A stretch of DNA of 32,681 nt from an uncultured Verrucomicrobiota bacterium (GTDB taxonomy: Bacteria; Verrucomicrobiota; Kiritimatiellia; CAIVKH01). The position numbers and the translations under genes are program-made. Positions 7,324 to 14,584 of this stretch are shown here, one piece after another (the first letter of the stretch is position 1; each line of letters begins with the position of its first letter). The notes beneath the pieces are model-generated. The model searched no databases, had not been told where the DNA came from, and was given only the letters and a program-made list of their open reading frames with translations. The stretch is taken from positions 1-32,681 of the forward strand of contig CALKUH010000009.1 in assembly GCA_937996795.1 (NCBI GenBank), in the 5' to 3' direction.

Positions 7324-8691
7324 TTATGTCGCCGCGTCTTCCTTTTCGCGCAGGCCGTATTCGTTCAGCTTGCGATGGAGGGTGCGGCGGCTGATGCCGA
7401 GGTCCTCGGCGGCGCGCGTGACGTTGCCGTCGTGCGCCTTGAGGGCGCGGACGATGAGCTGTTTTTCCGTCGCCTCGATCGACAGCGCGCCGCCGCGCGG
7501 GAGCGAGGCCGCGCCCGCGCCTTCGCGCAGCGCGGGGGGCAGGTCGCGCAAGGTGAGCCGGTCGCCGCGCGAGAGCACGACCATGCGCTCGATGACGTTG
7601 CGCAGCTCGCGCACATTGCCAGGCCAGTCGTGTTCCACCAGCGCCTGCAAGGCGTCCGGCGTGATGCCGTCGAGCGCCTTCCCATTCTCGCGCGCGAAGG
7701 TCGTGACAAAATGCTGGGCCAGCAGCGGGATGTCGCCCGCGCGCTCGCGCAGCGGGGGCATCTGCACGGTCACCACATCGAGGCGGTAAAAGAGGTCCTC
7801 GCGAAATGTGCCCTCGGCGACCATTTTCTTCAGGTCGCGGTTCGTCGCCGCGACGAGGCGCACATCGACATCAATTGTCTCGGAGCCCCCCACCCGCTCG
7901 AAGCGCCGCTCCTCCAGCACGCGCAGGATCTTCACCTGCAGCGCGGGATCGATCTCGCCGATCTCGTCCAAAAACAGCGTGCCGCCGTCCGCCAGCTCGA
8001 AGCGCCCGCGGCGCCGCTCGGCCGCGCCGGTGAAGGCGCCCTTCTCATGGCCGAACAGCTCGCTCTCGAGCAGCGTCGTGGAGAGCGCGGCGCAGTGCAC
8101 GGCGATGAATGGGCTTTTGTTGCGCGGGCTGAGCTGGTGGAGGGCGTGGGCCACCAGCTCCTTGCCCGTGCCGCTCTCGCCGAGGATCAGCACCGTCGCG
8201 CGGGACGGCGCCACCTGGCGCACGGTGTCGAAGACTTCCTGCATCGCGGGCGACTGGCCGATGATGTTCTCCATGCCGTAGCGCGCGTCGAGCTGCTCGC
8301 GCAGCGCGCGGTTCTCGGTCTCCAGCGAGCGCGTCTGCAGCGCGCGCTTCAGGACGATGTCGAGCCGGTCGAGCGAGATCGGCTTGGTCATGAAGTCGTA
8401 CGCGCCGCGCCGCATCGCCTCGACGGCGAGTTCGATGCTGCCGTAGGCGGTGAGCATGATACAGAGCGGCTGCGGCGTGCGCGCCATCGCGCGCTGCAGC
8501 AGCGTCAGGCCGTCCATGCCCGGCATCCGCACGTCGCTGAGCATCACGTCCACGTTGTGGGTGGCGAGCAGATCCAGCGCCTTCTGGCCGTTCTCCGCGA
8601 GCAGCACGTCGTAGGTGCGCTGCAAGGCGCGGGCGAGGCCCTCGCGGGAATTCTTCTCGTCGTCGACGATCAGCACCACGGTCTTTTTCAT
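7324..8691 (-). CDS. NtrC-family sigma-54-dependent response regulator
   Basis: A 455-residue three-domain activator. The receiver domain (1-120) has acidic residues Asp10/Asp11, the phosphoacceptor Asp53 in DVMLSDVRMPG and the switch Lys in DFMTKP. The central AAA+ domain has Walker A GESGTGKE, the sigma-54 contact loop GAFTGA and Walker B GGTLFLDEIGEI. A C-terminal Fis-type helix-turn-helix (VTRAAEDLGISRRTLHRKL) binds enhancer DNA. The frame extends far upstream, but MKKTVVLIVDDE at 8691 is the natural start and its ATGA overlaps the kinase stop. It should activate sigma-54 promoters when phosphorylated by the adjacent kinase; targets are not visible here. Confidence 0.95.
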   Translation of the reverse strand: MKKTVVLIVDDEKNSREGLARALQRTYDVLLAENGQKALDLLATHNVDVMLSDVRMPGMDGLTLLQRAMARTPQPLCIMLTAYGSIELAVEAMRRGAYDFMTKPISLDRLDIVLKRALQTRSLETENRALREQLDARYGMENIIGQSPAMQEVFDTVRQVAPSRATVLILGESGTGKELVAHALHQLSPRNKSPFIAVHCAALSTTLLESELFGHEKGAFTGAAERRRGRFELADGGTLFLDEIGEIDPALQVKILRVLEERRFERVGGSETIDVDVRLVAATNRDLKKMVAEGTFREDLFYRLDVVTVQMPPLRERAGDIPLLAQHFVTTFARENGKALDGITPDALQALVEHDWPGNVRELRNVIERMVVLSRGDRLTLRDLPPALREGAGAASLPRGGALSIEATEKQLIVRALKAHDGNVTRAAEDLGISRRTLHRKLNEYGLREKEDAAT

Positions 8692-9884
8692 GCGGAGGCT
8701 CCCGGCGCGGTCGCCGCCGCGTCGCTTTTCGCGCGCAGCAGGCGGATGCGGCGCTCGTCGCGCGGCAGGTAGAGGGTGAAGGTCGTGCCGGCGTTCGGCT
8801 CGCTGCGCACCTCGATTTCGCCGCCGTGGTCGCGCACGATGCGCTGCACGATCATCAGGCCGAGCCCCGTGCCCTCGCTCTTCGTCGTGAAATACGGCTC
8901 GAAGATGGACCCCAGATCGTCGGCCGGGATGCCGGGCCCGGTGTCGGTGAACGACAGGATCACGAACCGGTCGTCGCTCGTCAGCGCGATGCGCAGCACG
9001 CCGCCGTGGCTCATCGCCTGGATCGCGTTGCGGATGATGTTGAAGCACGCCTGCTTGATCTGCCCGCGGTCCACGAGCGCGGTGGGCAGGTCGTCCGGCG
9101 CCTCGACCTCGACGATGACATCGCGGTCCTTGATTTCATGGTGCAGGAAGTCGAGCGTCTCGCCGACGATGTCGCGCAGCGACGCGCGCTCGACGGACGG
9201 CTGGCTCGGGCGCAGCGCGCGCAGGAATTGCGTGATGATCTGGTCCAGCCGTTCCACCTCGCGCCGGGCCACATCCACCAGCTCCTTCACGCCCGCGCGG
9301 CTGTCCTCCGGCAGGTGCGCCAGCTCGCGCTCCAGCAGTTGCAGGTGGATCGTGAGCGAATTCAGCGGGTTCCCGATTTCGTGCGCGACGCCCGCCGCGA
9401 GCAGCGTGATCGCCTGCAACCGCTCCGACTCGATCGTGCGCGACTCGCTTTCGCGCTCGCGCGTCACGTCGCGCAGGATGACCACCGCCCCCTTCTCGCG
9501 CTCGCTCACGGCGCGCAGCGGGACGATGTAGAAATCGAGGAAGCGATGCTGCGGGTAGGAAATTTCGATTTCGCGGCTCACGAGGCGCGACCACTCGTCC
9601 GCGTCGAGGTCCAGCACCGAGTTCCAGTCGATCTCCCGCAAATAACGCCCGATCGGCTGGCCCGCCGCTTGGTCCGCCGCGAAACCGAGCAGCTTTTCCG
9701 CCGCGCGGTTCGCATAGGAAATGCGCCCCTCCCCCTCGAGGACCACGATGCCTTCCTGGATCGCGTGGAAAATCGTCTCCAGCAACCCCTTTTCCTGCGC
9801 CAGCCGAAGGAATTGCGTCTGCACGCTGCCCGCGTCCAGCCGGTCCAACCGCTCCACCAGTTTGTCCAAAAAGCCCGTTTTCAT
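8688..9884 (-). CDS. NtrB-like soluble sensor histidine kinase with PAS domain
   Basis: A 398-residue kinase with no membrane span. The PAS domain (about residues 38-145) starts FHAIQEGIVVLEGEGRISYANRAAEKLLGF. The HisKA dimerisation domain carries the phosphorylated His in LAAGVAHEIGNPLNSL. The HATPase domain has N box NIIRNAIQAM, G1 DTGPGIP and G2 GTGLGLMIV. Lack of transmembrane or periplasmic sequence implies a cytosolic signal, as in NtrB. ATG 9884 is preferred; TTG 9893 is in frame three codons upstream. It overlaps the response regulator by 4 nt, so the pair is one operon. Confidence 0.94.
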   Translation of the reverse strand: MKTGFLDKLVERLDRLDAGSVQTQFLRLAQEKGLLETIFHAIQEGIVVLEGEGRISYANRAAEKLLGFAADQAAGQPIGRYLREIDWNSVLDLDADEWSRLVSREIEISYPQHRFLDFYIVPLRAVSEREKGAVVILRDVTRERESESRTIESERLQAITLLAAGVAHEIGNPLNSLTIHLQLLERELAHLPEDSRAGVKELVDVARREVERLDQIITQFLRALRPSQPSVERASLRDIVGETLDFLHHEIKDRDVIVEVEAPDDLPTALVDRGQIKQACFNIIRNAIQAMSHGGVLRIALTSDDRFVILSFTDTGPGIPADDLGSIFEPYFTTKSEGTGLGLMIVQRIVRDHGGEIEVRSEPNAGTTFTLYLPRDERRIRLLRAKSDAAATAPGASA

Positions 9885-9911
9885 AGCACCCAAACAGCGA
9901 CAACTTGGCGC

Positions 9912-9940
9912 AGTGTACCGGCTGCGAATGCCGGGTGCAA
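9912..9940 (-). promoter_or_regulatory. Promoter of the two-component operon
   Basis: On the minus strand TTGCAC (9935-9940), a 17-nt spacer and TACACT (9912-9917). A start point near 9905 gives a leader of about 20 nt before ATG 9884. Confidence 0.6.
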
Positions 9941-9959
9941 GGGACGAGTTGATACGAGG

Positions 9960-11183
9960 TTAAGAGGCTTTCGCCGGGCGGACGCGCATCGCGCCCAGCA
10001 GGGGAAGCAGGAGCACCGGGAAGAGCAGCGCGACGAGCAGGCCGACGCGCAGGCCGGTGGCCTCCGGGGCGTGCGCGGCGACGGAGTCCGCGGTGAGGCC
10101 GACCAGCCACGGGCCCAGCCCCGCGCCGGTATCGCCGAAGGCGGCGAGCAGCGCGAACAGCGAAATGCCCGCGCGCGGGAACGCGGCCGCGCTGAGCGAG
10201 ACGATGCCGGGCCACAGCAGGCTGACGAACAAGCCGGCCAGCGCGCAGGCGGCGAGCGAGACGGCGGGCCAGGGGCTCAGCGCCATCGCGACATAACACA
10301 GCGCGGCGAGCGCGCCGCCGGAGATCAGCAGCGGACGCAGCCGCACGTTGTGCCCGCGCAGGCCGTACCACAGGCGCCCCGCGATCATCATCACCCCGAA
10401 GAGGCCGAAGCCCAGCCCGTCCGCCACCACCTGTGAAAACCCGAGCACCACCTGCGCGTAGGCGGAGGACCACTGCGCGAGCGTCACTTCCGCCGCGCCC
10501 GCGCACAGGATGCCGAACAGCCCGAGCCAGAAGAGGCGCGAGCGCGCCATCGACCGCGTCCGCTCGCGCTGCGACTCGTGCACCAGCGGCGGCAGCGGGA
10601 CGGCGAGGAAGGCGAAGGTGTTCAGCAACGGGACCACCGACCACGCGAGCGCGATCCAAGCCCACGCCGTGTGTCCGAGCGCGAACAGCGCGACGGCGGT
10701 GACCGCAATCACCGCGACCTTGCCGATGGGATAGAACGCGTGCAGCAGCGCCATGTCCGCCTCTTTCCGCTCGGACGGCACCGCGTGGATGATCGGACTG
10801 ATAAGCACCTCGAGCAGGCCGCAGCCGACGGAAAAGACGACCGTGCCCAGCACGAGCCCGTGGTACGGCGCCTCCGGGAACAACAGCGGCGCGGCCGCGA
10901 ACAGCCACAACCCCGCCGCGGAGAGCGCCTGCGCCGCGACGGTGAGCGGCTTCACGAGCCCGAACCGGTCCACGACGACCGTGCACACGAGGTCCACCAC
11001 CATCTGCGTAAAAAAGTTGATCAACACCAGCCGCCCGAGCTGCTCAAACGCAAGGTCGTATTGCGCGCGCAACGGAATAAAAAACAACGGCGTCAGGTTG
11101 ATCACCATCGCCTGAATAAACATCGCAAGATAACAACACCGCCGAACCGCGCGGTGTGCGTGGGAAGAGGAGGACGTCGTCAT
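9960..11183 (-). CDS. Major facilitator superfamily transporter
   Basis: A 407-residue protein with about 12 hydrophobic spans in two halves, joined by a charged loop (VHESQRERTRSMARSR). The first segments (QLGRLVLINFFTQMVVDLV, DRFGLVKPLTVAAQALSAAG) and ALLHAFYPIGKVAVI resemble the fucose/glucose permease branch of MFS, which imports sugars by proton symport. This branch assignment is tentative. The start is taken at ATG 11183 (MTTSSSSHAHRAVRRCCYLAMF); the frame extends 77 codons further into low-complexity DNA with no domain. It stands alone between the kinase promoter and a gene-free stretch. Confidence 0.85.
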   Translation of the reverse strand: MTTSSSSHAHRAVRRCCYLAMFIQAMVINLTPLFFIPLRAQYDLAFEQLGRLVLINFFTQMVVDLVCTVVVDRFGLVKPLTVAAQALSAAGLWLFAAAPLLFPEAPYHGLVLGTVVFSVGCGLLEVLISPIIHAVPSERKEADMALLHAFYPIGKVAVIAVTAVALFALGHTAWAWIALAWSVVPLLNTFAFLAVPLPPLVHESQRERTRSMARSRLFWLGLFGILCAGAAEVTLAQWSSAYAQVVLGFSQVVADGLGFGLFGVMMIAGRLWYGLRGHNVRLRPLLISGGALAALCYVAMALSPWPAVSLAACALAGLFVSLLWPGIVSLSAAAFPRAGISLFALLAAFGDTGAGLGPWLVGLTADSVAAHAPEATGLRVGLLVALLFPVLLLPLLGAMRVRPAKAS

Positions 11184-11192
11184 GAAGCCCAC

Positions 11193-11198
11193 TGTATA
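11193..11198 (-). promoter_or_regulatory. Candidate -10 of the MFS gene
   Basis: TATACA on the minus strand ends 9 nt before the ATG at 11183. No clear -35 lies at the right distance. No Shine-Dalgarno is present between it and the ATG. Confidence 0.4.
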
Positions 11199-11311
11199 GC
11201 AACCGGTCGCCCGCGCACGAGAAACTCCCCCTCGTTGTCCTCGTCCTTGATCCAAGCTCCACCACCCCCCCGCACCCCCCGGATTTTGGAAATTGTCACC
11301 ACCCCCACCCT

Positions 11312-11354
11312 CTGCCATCCTCCGCAAATCATCCGCCAATCGGGATGATGGCAG
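11312..11354. other. Nested inverted repeat in the gene-free stretch 11184-11441
   Basis: CTGCCATC (11312-11319) pairs with GATGGCAG (11347-11354), and ATCATCC (11328-11334) pairs with GGATGAT (11343-11349); the two pairings overlap and are alternatives. The rest of 11184-11441 is C-rich simple sequence around 11260-11280 with no credible gene. It could be a folded leader or a terminator; there is no U tract. Confidence 0.4.
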
Positions 11355-11441
11355 GAAACCAACCATCCTGTCGTTTAGGTGGAAAACAAGAGGGTTTAGC
11401 TTATGGCGCGCCAAGGCTGACCCTCGACGTTGGCAGAAACG

Positions 11442-11933
11442 ATGAAGCGAGGGACGAACTGGATTATCGGCGTGCTCGTCAGCGGGATTGTGCTGGCTGC
11501 CGCGTGGGCGAACCGTCAGATGTTTGTGTCATCGGCAAGCACGCACGAACAGCGCCTGTATCTGCCAACGACCCTCGCCGACACATCGTCGATCACAATT
11601 CGTCGGCACCCCAAACTCGGAGGAGCCGTTGTCTGCGTCATCACGTCCCGAACGGAGGTCGCCGCACTCGTGGCGGCAACAGAACTGTCGAGAGTTCGGG
11701 CCCCTTGCGCCTCCTTCGGTTTCATCAACCTCGATTTCGTCAGCGCCAATGGCACGACGAACACTCTGAACTACAAGTCTGAGACAGGCGACACGCACCT
11801 GAAGTTCAGAAACGACTGGAACATCCAAGGCATCCCGTCGCGACGGTTCAGATATCTGGTGAATGAACACATGAGGACTGCCAACGAAACGTCACAGGCT
11901 GTCGGCGCTAGCGCGACTCAGCCTGAACGTTGA
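11442..11933 (+). CDS. Hypothetical protein with N-terminal membrane anchor
   Basis: A 163-residue protein I do not recognise. After a basic start (MKRGTN) comes one hydrophobic segment (WIIGVLVSGIVLAAAWA, about residues 7-23), then a mostly polar domain with mixed beta-type sequence (SSITIRRHPKLGGAVVCVITSR; GFINLDFVSANGTTNTLNYK). The likely topology is a membrane anchor with an outside domain, or an uncleaved signal. TTG 11430 is an alternative start. Codon usage is less GC-extreme than the surrounding housekeeping genes. The next gene, also a small membrane protein, follows after 62 nt, so they may be co-transcribed. Confidence 0.6.
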   Translation: MKRGTNWIIGVLVSGIVLAAAWANRQMFVSSASTHEQRLYLPTTLADTSSITIRRHPKLGGAVVCVITSRTEVAALVAATELSRVRAPCASFGFINLDFVSANGTTNTLNYKSETGDTHLKFRNDWNIQGIPSRRFRYLVNEHMRTANETSQAVGASATQPER

Positions 11934-11941
11934 AGTTGCCC

Positions 11942-11956
11942 GGACGCTCTGCGTCC
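11942..11956. repeat. Small GGACGC/GCGTCC hairpin
   Basis: GGACGC (11942-11947), loop TCT, GCGTCC (11951-11956), just after the stop of the upstream small gene. It resembles a dispersed intergenic hairpin more than a terminator, since no T run follows. Confidence 0.5.
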
Positions 11957-11995
11957 AGGCAATCTGGCCGCAAATAAACCGGAAGGAACATACCA

Positions 11996-12265
11996 ATGAT
12001 CGGCAAGGCGTTCCGTAAGCTCGATTATGGACTGGCCGTTTTGGCCATAGTCGCAATCGTCGTCGGAACGATCGTGGCCGGAATATTCGGCGGATGGAAA
12101 ATGGCGGGTATTGCGGGGCTTTTGCTCTTTCTTCTGCTAGACGGCCTGAACTGCACCTGGACGATTCTGAACCGCACATCAACCGAACAGCTCCACGAAG
12201 ACATCGCGCAGGCGCAACGCGACAAATTTTCAGATCGAACGGATGACAATCCGACGATCAGGTGA
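11996..12265 (+). CDS. Small two-span membrane protein, unknown
   Basis: An 89-residue protein with two hydrophobic segments (YGLAVLAIVAIVVGTIVAGIF at about 11-31 and MAGIAGLLLFLLLDGLNCTW at about 36-55), then a charged tail (EQLHEDIAQAQRDKFSDRTDDN), presumably cytoplasmic. A good Shine-Dalgarno (GGAAGGAA) lies about 8 nt before the ATG, supporting this start. No family recognised. Confidence 0.65.
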   Translation: MIGKAFRKLDYGLAVLAIVAIVVGTIVAGIFGGWKMAGIAGLLLFLLLDGLNCTWTILNRTSTEQLHEDIAQAQRDKFSDRTDDNPTIR

Positions 12266-12356
12266 AGAGGGCGGCCGCCATCCGGCTGCACGGTTGTCCT
12301 GCTGACTGTTTCGGGACCCGGCGTTCATGATGCGCCCCGGCGCATACCGCCCGACA

Positions 12357-12422
12357 CTGTAGCCGCGATCGTTGATCGCGGTCGGACCCTGTGAAGACCG
12401 CGACCAGCGGTCGCGGCTACAA
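12357..12422. repeat. Paired hairpin repeat between convergent genes
   Basis: CTGTAG (12357-12362) leads into CCGCGATC-GTT-GATCGCGG (12363-12381). The second stem, CCGCGACC-AGC-GGTCGCGG (12398-12416), ends in CTACAA (12417-12422). The same head-to-head design as 5397 and 23052, about 66 bp. It fills most of the 12266-12438 gap; the remainder shows nothing recognisable. Confidence 0.8.
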
Positions 12423-12438
12423 CATCTATTGCAATGCC

Positions 12439-13368
12439 CTAGCGCGCGAGGGCGGCGCGGGTGGCTTCGATGTCGCGGGCGATCTGGGCCTTCAGGGCGT
12501 CGAGCGAGTCGAAGGTCCATTCGTCGCGCAGTTTTTGGACGAATTGGACGTCGATGTCCTGGTCGTAGAGATCAAGTGTGGCGTCGAGCAGGTGGACTTC
12601 GACGACGTCCGGCGGGCCTTTGCGGGGGTCGGGGCGAGCGGTCAGGAAGGCGGCGGACGGATGGGCGCGGCCTTCGACGTGGGTGAGGCAGGCGTAGATG
12701 CCGGGCGGCGGGCGCACTTCGTTGTGCGGGTCGACGTTGGCGGTGGGGTAGCCGAGCTGGCGGCCGAGCTTGGTGCCGTGCACGACGGTGCCGTAGATGC
12801 TGAACGGGCGGCCGAGCATGGCGGCGGCGTCCTCAAGCCGGCCCGCGGCGACGGCCTGGCGGATGCGCGTGCTGGAGATCGGCGCGCCGCCCCATTCGAC
12901 GCCGGGCATGACGTGGACATCGAATCCGAGCCGCGCGCCGAAGTGCGCGAGCAGGTCGACGTTCCCGCGCGCCGCGCGGCCAAAGGTCCAGTTCGAGCCG
13001 ACGACGAACGCGCGCAAGCCGGGCAGCGTCGCGCGGAGTTTTTCGACAAACACCTCGGGCTCCTGCGCGGCGAACGCGTGGGTGAACGGCAGCAGCGCCA
13101 CGCCCGCGACATCGAGTTCGCGAAGCAGGCGCAGGCGGTGCGGCGTGGAGGTCAGCAGCGCGGGCGCGCGGTCGGGCCGCAGGAGTTTGAGCGGATGCGG
13201 ATCGAACGTCAGCACCCACACCTGTCCGCCGGCCGGGCCGGCGAGTTCGCGCGCGCGCTGGATGACGGCGCGGTGGCCGAGGTGCACGCCATCGAACGCA
13301 CCCGCGGCAAAGAGGATGGGTCCGGGCTCACCCGCAAGCTCTTCCAGGCGTGTTACGGTCCTCATCAT
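12439..13368 (-). CDS. ribF: Bifunctional riboflavin kinase/FAD synthetase
   Basis: A 309-residue RibF that makes FMN and FAD. The N-terminal nucleotidyltransferase domain has GAFDGVHLGHRAVI (HxGH-type ATP site) near residue 22 and ISSTRIRQAV near residue 157. The C-terminal flavokinase domain has GTKLGRQLGYPTANV near residue 195 and the closing DLYDQDIDVQFVQKLRDE. Length is normal. Two ATGs in tandem (13368, 13365) could both serve. It is the last gene of the nusA-infB-rbfA-truB-ribF run, 30 nt after truB, a common arrangement in bacteria. Confidence 0.95.
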   Translation of the reverse strand: MMRTVTRLEELAGEPGPILFAAGAFDGVHLGHRAVIQRARELAGPAGGQVWVLTFDPHPLKLLRPDRAPALLTSTPHRLRLLRELDVAGVALLPFTHAFAAQEPEVFVEKLRATLPGLRAFVVGSNWTFGRAARGNVDLLAHFGARLGFDVHVMPGVEWGGAPISSTRIRQAVAAGRLEDAAAMLGRPFSIYGTVVHGTKLGRQLGYPTANVDPHNEVRPPPGIYACLTHVEGRAHPSAAFLTARPDPRKGPPDVVEVHLLDATLDLYDQDIDVQFVQKLRDEWTFDSLDALKAQIARDIEATRAALAR

Positions 13369-13398
13369 GGCGTGTGCGCGGCCGTTGGGCCGTCCAGT

Positions 13399-14148
13399 TC
13401 AGGCGGGCCCCCGCAGGGCCACGGCGGACATCGGAAGCACCCGCTGCATCAGCGCGGGCCGGTCGAAATCGAGCAGGTCCTCGAAGCGGACGGCCTGCGC
13501 GAGGTCGAGCTTGCCCGAGCGGGTGCGCCGCAGCGTATTCATGCACGCGCCGCAGCCGAGTCCCGCGCCGACATCGTGGCACAGCGTCCGGACGTAGGTG
13601 CCCTTCGAGCAGCAGACGCGGAACCGCGCGAGCGGCGGGGCGAAGTCGAGCAGCGCGAAGTCGAAGATATGGAGCAGGCGTGGCTCGCGCTCGATCTCCT
13701 GCCCCTGCCGCGCCATTTTATACAGCGCCTGTCCATCCTTCTTGATGGCGGAGACCATGGGCGGGATCTGCTCGACGTCGCCGACCCACTTCCGAAACTC
13801 GGCGGCGAGCCGTTCGCGCGTGACGCCGGAGGCATCGCCGCGCGCGAGGACCTCGCCCTCCGCGTCGTGCGTATCGGTGGACACCCCGAGGATCAGGGAG
13901 CCCTCGTAGGTCTTGTCGGCGCTCATCACGGCCTGCGAAATTTTCGTCGCGCGCCCGAGCAGCAGGACAAGCAGCCCGGTGGCGCCGGGATCGAGCGTGC
14001 CGCCGTGGCCGACCTTGGGCAAATCGAACAGCGTGCGCACGGCGTCCACGACATCATGGGAGGTCGGCCCGGCCGGCTTGTCCACCAGCAACAGCCCGTC
14101 GATGTCGTCGCCCGTGCGCGGGGGGCGGTTCTGGCGGAAGCCCCTCAT
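13399..14148 (-). CDS. truB: tRNA pseudouridine(55) synthase
   Basis: A 249-residue TruB that isomerises U55 in the T-loop of tRNAs. The domain starts at DGLLLVDKPAGPTSHDVV, and the catalytic Asp is in GHGGTLDPGATGLL; the family motifs YEGSLILG and CSKGTYVRTLCHDVG are intact. ATG 14148 overlaps the rbfA stop in ATGA; a longer frame to 14193 adds only arginine-rich sequence read from within rbfA. It keeps the usual position after rbfA. Confidence 0.95.
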   Translation of the reverse strand: MRGFRQNRPPRTGDDIDGLLLVDKPAGPTSHDVVDAVRTLFDLPKVGHGGTLDPGATGLLVLLLGRATKISQAVMSADKTYEGSLILGVSTDTHDAEGEVLARGDASGVTRERLAAEFRKWVGDVEQIPPMVSAIKKDGQALYKMARQGQEIEREPRLLHIFDFALLDFAPPLARFRVCCSKGTYVRTLCHDVGAGLGCGACMNTLRRTRSGKLDLAQAVRFEDLLDFDRPALMQRVLPMSAVALRGPA

Positions 14149-14549
14149 GCGTCGGGTGTGGCGCGGGGGGCGGACTCGGGCGAGGTGTCCCACTCGGGGT
14201 GTTCCGCCTCCATTTCCGCGATGAGCGACAGCACCTGGTCGCCCTGCGCGATGGAGTGGTCCAGCTCGATGAGGAGCTGGGGCGTGTACTTCATCTTGAT
14301 GTGCCGGTTGATGAGGTTCTGCAGCTCCACGCGGTGCTGGCGGATGAGGCCGAGCGCCTCCTCCTGCTCCTCCGGCGTGCCGCGGACCGACACCATGACG
14401 CGGGCGTGCCGCAGGTCGGCGCTGGTGATGACGCGGGTGACGGTGATGGCGGCGGCGTCAAAGCCGGGCTCGTTCACGAGGCGAAAAATCTGCTCGGCCA
14501 CTTCCTGGCGAAGCAATGAGTTGACGCGCGTCAGGCGCTGCGGGCGCAT
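14145..14549 (-). CDS. rbfA: Ribosome-binding factor A
   Basis: A 134-residue RbfA, needed for 30S subunit maturation (16S rRNA 5' end). It starts RPQRLTRVNSLLRQEVAEQI, with the KH-like core ITVTRVITSADLRHARVMVSV and PQLLIELDHSI. The exceptionally strong Shine-Dalgarno GGAGGAGG sits about 5 nt before ATG 14549, ruling out the longer TTG start at 14579. It lies 35 nt after infB and overlaps truB by 4 nt. Confidence 0.95.
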   Translation of the reverse strand: MRPQRLTRVNSLLRQEVAEQIFRLVNEPGFDAAAITVTRVITSADLRHARVMVSVRGTPEEQEEALGLIRQHRVELQNLINRHIKMKYTPQLLIELDHSIAQGDQVLSLIAEMEAEHPEWDTSPESAPRATPDA

Positions 14550-14584
14550 GGTGCCTCCTCCCGGTTTCCCGTGCCGCAATGCGG

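Noticed and set aside
7309..8772. 487-codon plus-strand frame opposite the response regulator
   Set aside because: Mirrors the codon bias of the NtrC-like gene; no start signal or domain.
11184..11414. 77-codon N-terminal extension of the MFS transporter
   Set aside because: Translates C-rich simple sequence and lies upstream of the -10-like TATACA; the transporter begins naturally at 11183.
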